Under the pieces are notes generated by a model. It was not told the DNA's origin and did not search any database. It saw only the letters and a list, made by a program, of their open reading frames with translations. A DNA stretch of 5,873 nt from Candidatus Woesearchaeota archaeon (lineage in GTDB: Archaea > Nanobdellota > Nanobdellia > Woesearchaeales > JAUUYB01): assembly GCA_030590605.1 (NCBI GenBank), contig JAUUYB010000074.1:1-5873 (forward strand), in the 5' to 3' direction. Positions 5,201 through 5,873 of this stretch are shown here, piece after piece. Positions within the stretch are counted from its first letter, which is position 1. Every line of letters starts with the position of its first letter. Both the position numbers and the translations under genes were made by a program.

Positions 5201-5221
5201 ATCGACTTCTCATTCTTTGTC

Positions 5222-5873
5222 ATGTATTCTATTACTGTCATAAAAGAAGGAGTCCGATTCTTCATGAGATCTCTTAATGTGCGGCAAAAAGGGTTCAAGG
5301 AGTATGGGGGAGACGACGTCAAGATATGCAACCAGATACTTGAAGACTGCTGGAACGAAAAAAAAGGGTATTTTCAAGTGAGTGCAGGGCATTTCTGTGT
5401 CTTTTATTCTCGAGATTTCTCCTGGTGTGCGAAATCACTATCCTTGCTTGGTCATAGAAATAGGGTCACATCTACTATAACATATGCACTCGAACGATTC
5501 AAGGAGCATGGACGGATAAGAGTAGCAATCAATCCTTCAGGAAAACCATTTGATTTCCCTAACTATGCAGTAGATTCTGTGCCCTCTGTAATCCACACTC
5601 TAAAAATCCTGAACAATAAAAACCTCGTCCAGAAAATCAAGGAATTTCTCAACAGAGAAGTAGAGTACCTCTTCAAGATAGCAGTAGATAAGTCGACTGG
5701 GCTTATCAGGAAGGATAGGAAGTTCTCTTCTATAAAAGACCATGCAGAACGACAGAGCAGTTGTTATGACAATTGTATGATAGGGATGTTATCGAAGGAT
5801 CTAGATTATCTTGGACTGAAGAATCCTTTCAAAAGGTATGATTACCCTGAACTCATCAAACGGTATTTCTGGA
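5222..5873 (+). CDS. Uncharacterised protein, possible six-hairpin glycosidase fold, 3'-truncated
   Basis: An open frame runs from ATG 5222 to the right edge without a stop (217 complete codons). The ATG is supported by a TATA box at leaderless spacing. No signal peptide or membrane segment is visible, so it is probably cytoplasmic. The sequence shows repeated amphipathic helices and segments reminiscent of (alpha/alpha)6-barrel glycosidases such as GH15-like, trehalase or debranching enzymes: YSRDFSWCAKSLSLLG (62-77; compare the W-x-RD-x-[SA]-W/F pattern before a helix), then FPNYAVDSVPSVIHTL (112-127) and GLIRKDRKFSSIKDH (160-174). Helical pairs of about 45-60 residues separate these, as expected for such a fold. 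This is pattern resemblance only; the family's second catalytic acid would lie in or beyond the missing C-terminal part. Several cysteines (C36, C43, C59, C69, C181, C185) give it more than the other proteins here. Treat the fold as a hypothesis and the substrate as unknown. Confidence 0.7.
   Translation, partial: MYSITVIKEGVRFFMRSLNVRQKGFKEYGGDDVKICNQILEDCWNEKKGYFQVSAGHFCVFYSRDFSWCAKSLSLLGHRNRVTSTITYALERFKEHGRIRVAINPSGKPFDFPNYAVDSVPSVIHTLKILNNKNLVQKIKEFLNREVEYLFKIAVDKSTGLIRKDRKFSSIKDHAERQSSCYDNCMIGMLSKDLDYLGLKNPFKRYDYPELIKRYFW

Noticed and set aside
5031..5213. N-terminal extension of truD in the same frame to an ATG at 5213
   Set aside because: The extra 61 residues are the antisense translation of the tRNA-Arg gene and its flank; the conserved TruD N-terminus starts at 5030, which also fits the promoter spacing.
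5098..5331. Minus-strand open frame ending in a peptide like GEIRTPDLQLRRLS
   Set aside because: This is a familiar spurious protein produced by reading a tRNA gene antisense; the rest is the shadow of the plus-strand gene from 5222.
1..5873. CRISPR arrays, insertion sequences, attachment sites or toxin-antitoxin pairs
   Set aside because: No direct repeats with regular spacing, transposase motifs or terminal inverted repeats were seen. The tRNA 3' ends have no evident partial duplicate nearby, and the small paralogous pair has no toxin or antitoxin motif.

Overview
This window looks archaeal. First genes of transcription units have TATA-like boxes centred about 26-31 bases upstream of the start codon, which predicts leaderless or nearly leaderless mRNAs. 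Both tRNA genes lack an encoded CCA and end in T runs. Two proteins, a Trm5/Taw22-type tRNA methyltransferase and a compact TruD, have an archaeal character. The AT-leaning sequence, tight packing, small proteins and bacterial-type zinc adenylate kinase would suit a DPANN-type lineage (Woese-/Pace-/Nanoarchaeota-like), but that placement is inference from style only.

Layout, left to right. (1) 2-1542 (+): the C-terminal part of a multi-pass EamA/DMT-type membrane protein, cut by the window edge, overlaps by ATGA a Trm5-family methyltransferase whose active-site loop reads MPLP, as in the Taw22/aTrm5a branch. (2) 1602-2635 (+): two overlapping genes for small unknown proteins that are paralogues of each other. 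The first is predicted leaderless; the second has a strong Shine-Dalgarno-like sequence. (3) 2720-3280 (+): a small predicted secreted or lipid-anchored beta-rich protein. (4) 3304-3376 (-): tRNA-Thr(UGU) with an unusual elbow (A18 and G55 instead of G18 and U55). (5) 3480-4106 (+): adenylate kinase, sharing a 103-bp divergent promoter region with the tRNA. (6) 4086-5030 (-): TruD pseudouridine synthase, whose 3' end overlaps that of adk by 21 bases. (7) 5087-5161 (+): tRNA-Arg(CCU), divergent from truD around one palindromic TATA element. (8) 5222 to the right edge (+): the N-terminal 217 residues of a protein that may have a six-hairpin glycosidase fold.

A theme is tRNA biology: two tRNA genes and two tRNA-modifying enzymes, one acting at position 37 and one at U13. 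Both tRNAs here carry U13, so both are candidate TruD substrates. No mobile element, CRISPR array or integration signature is visible, and no gene-free stretch exceeds about 105 bases. The parts without a known explanation are the paralogous pair, the odd tRNA-Thr elbow, and the right-edge protein.
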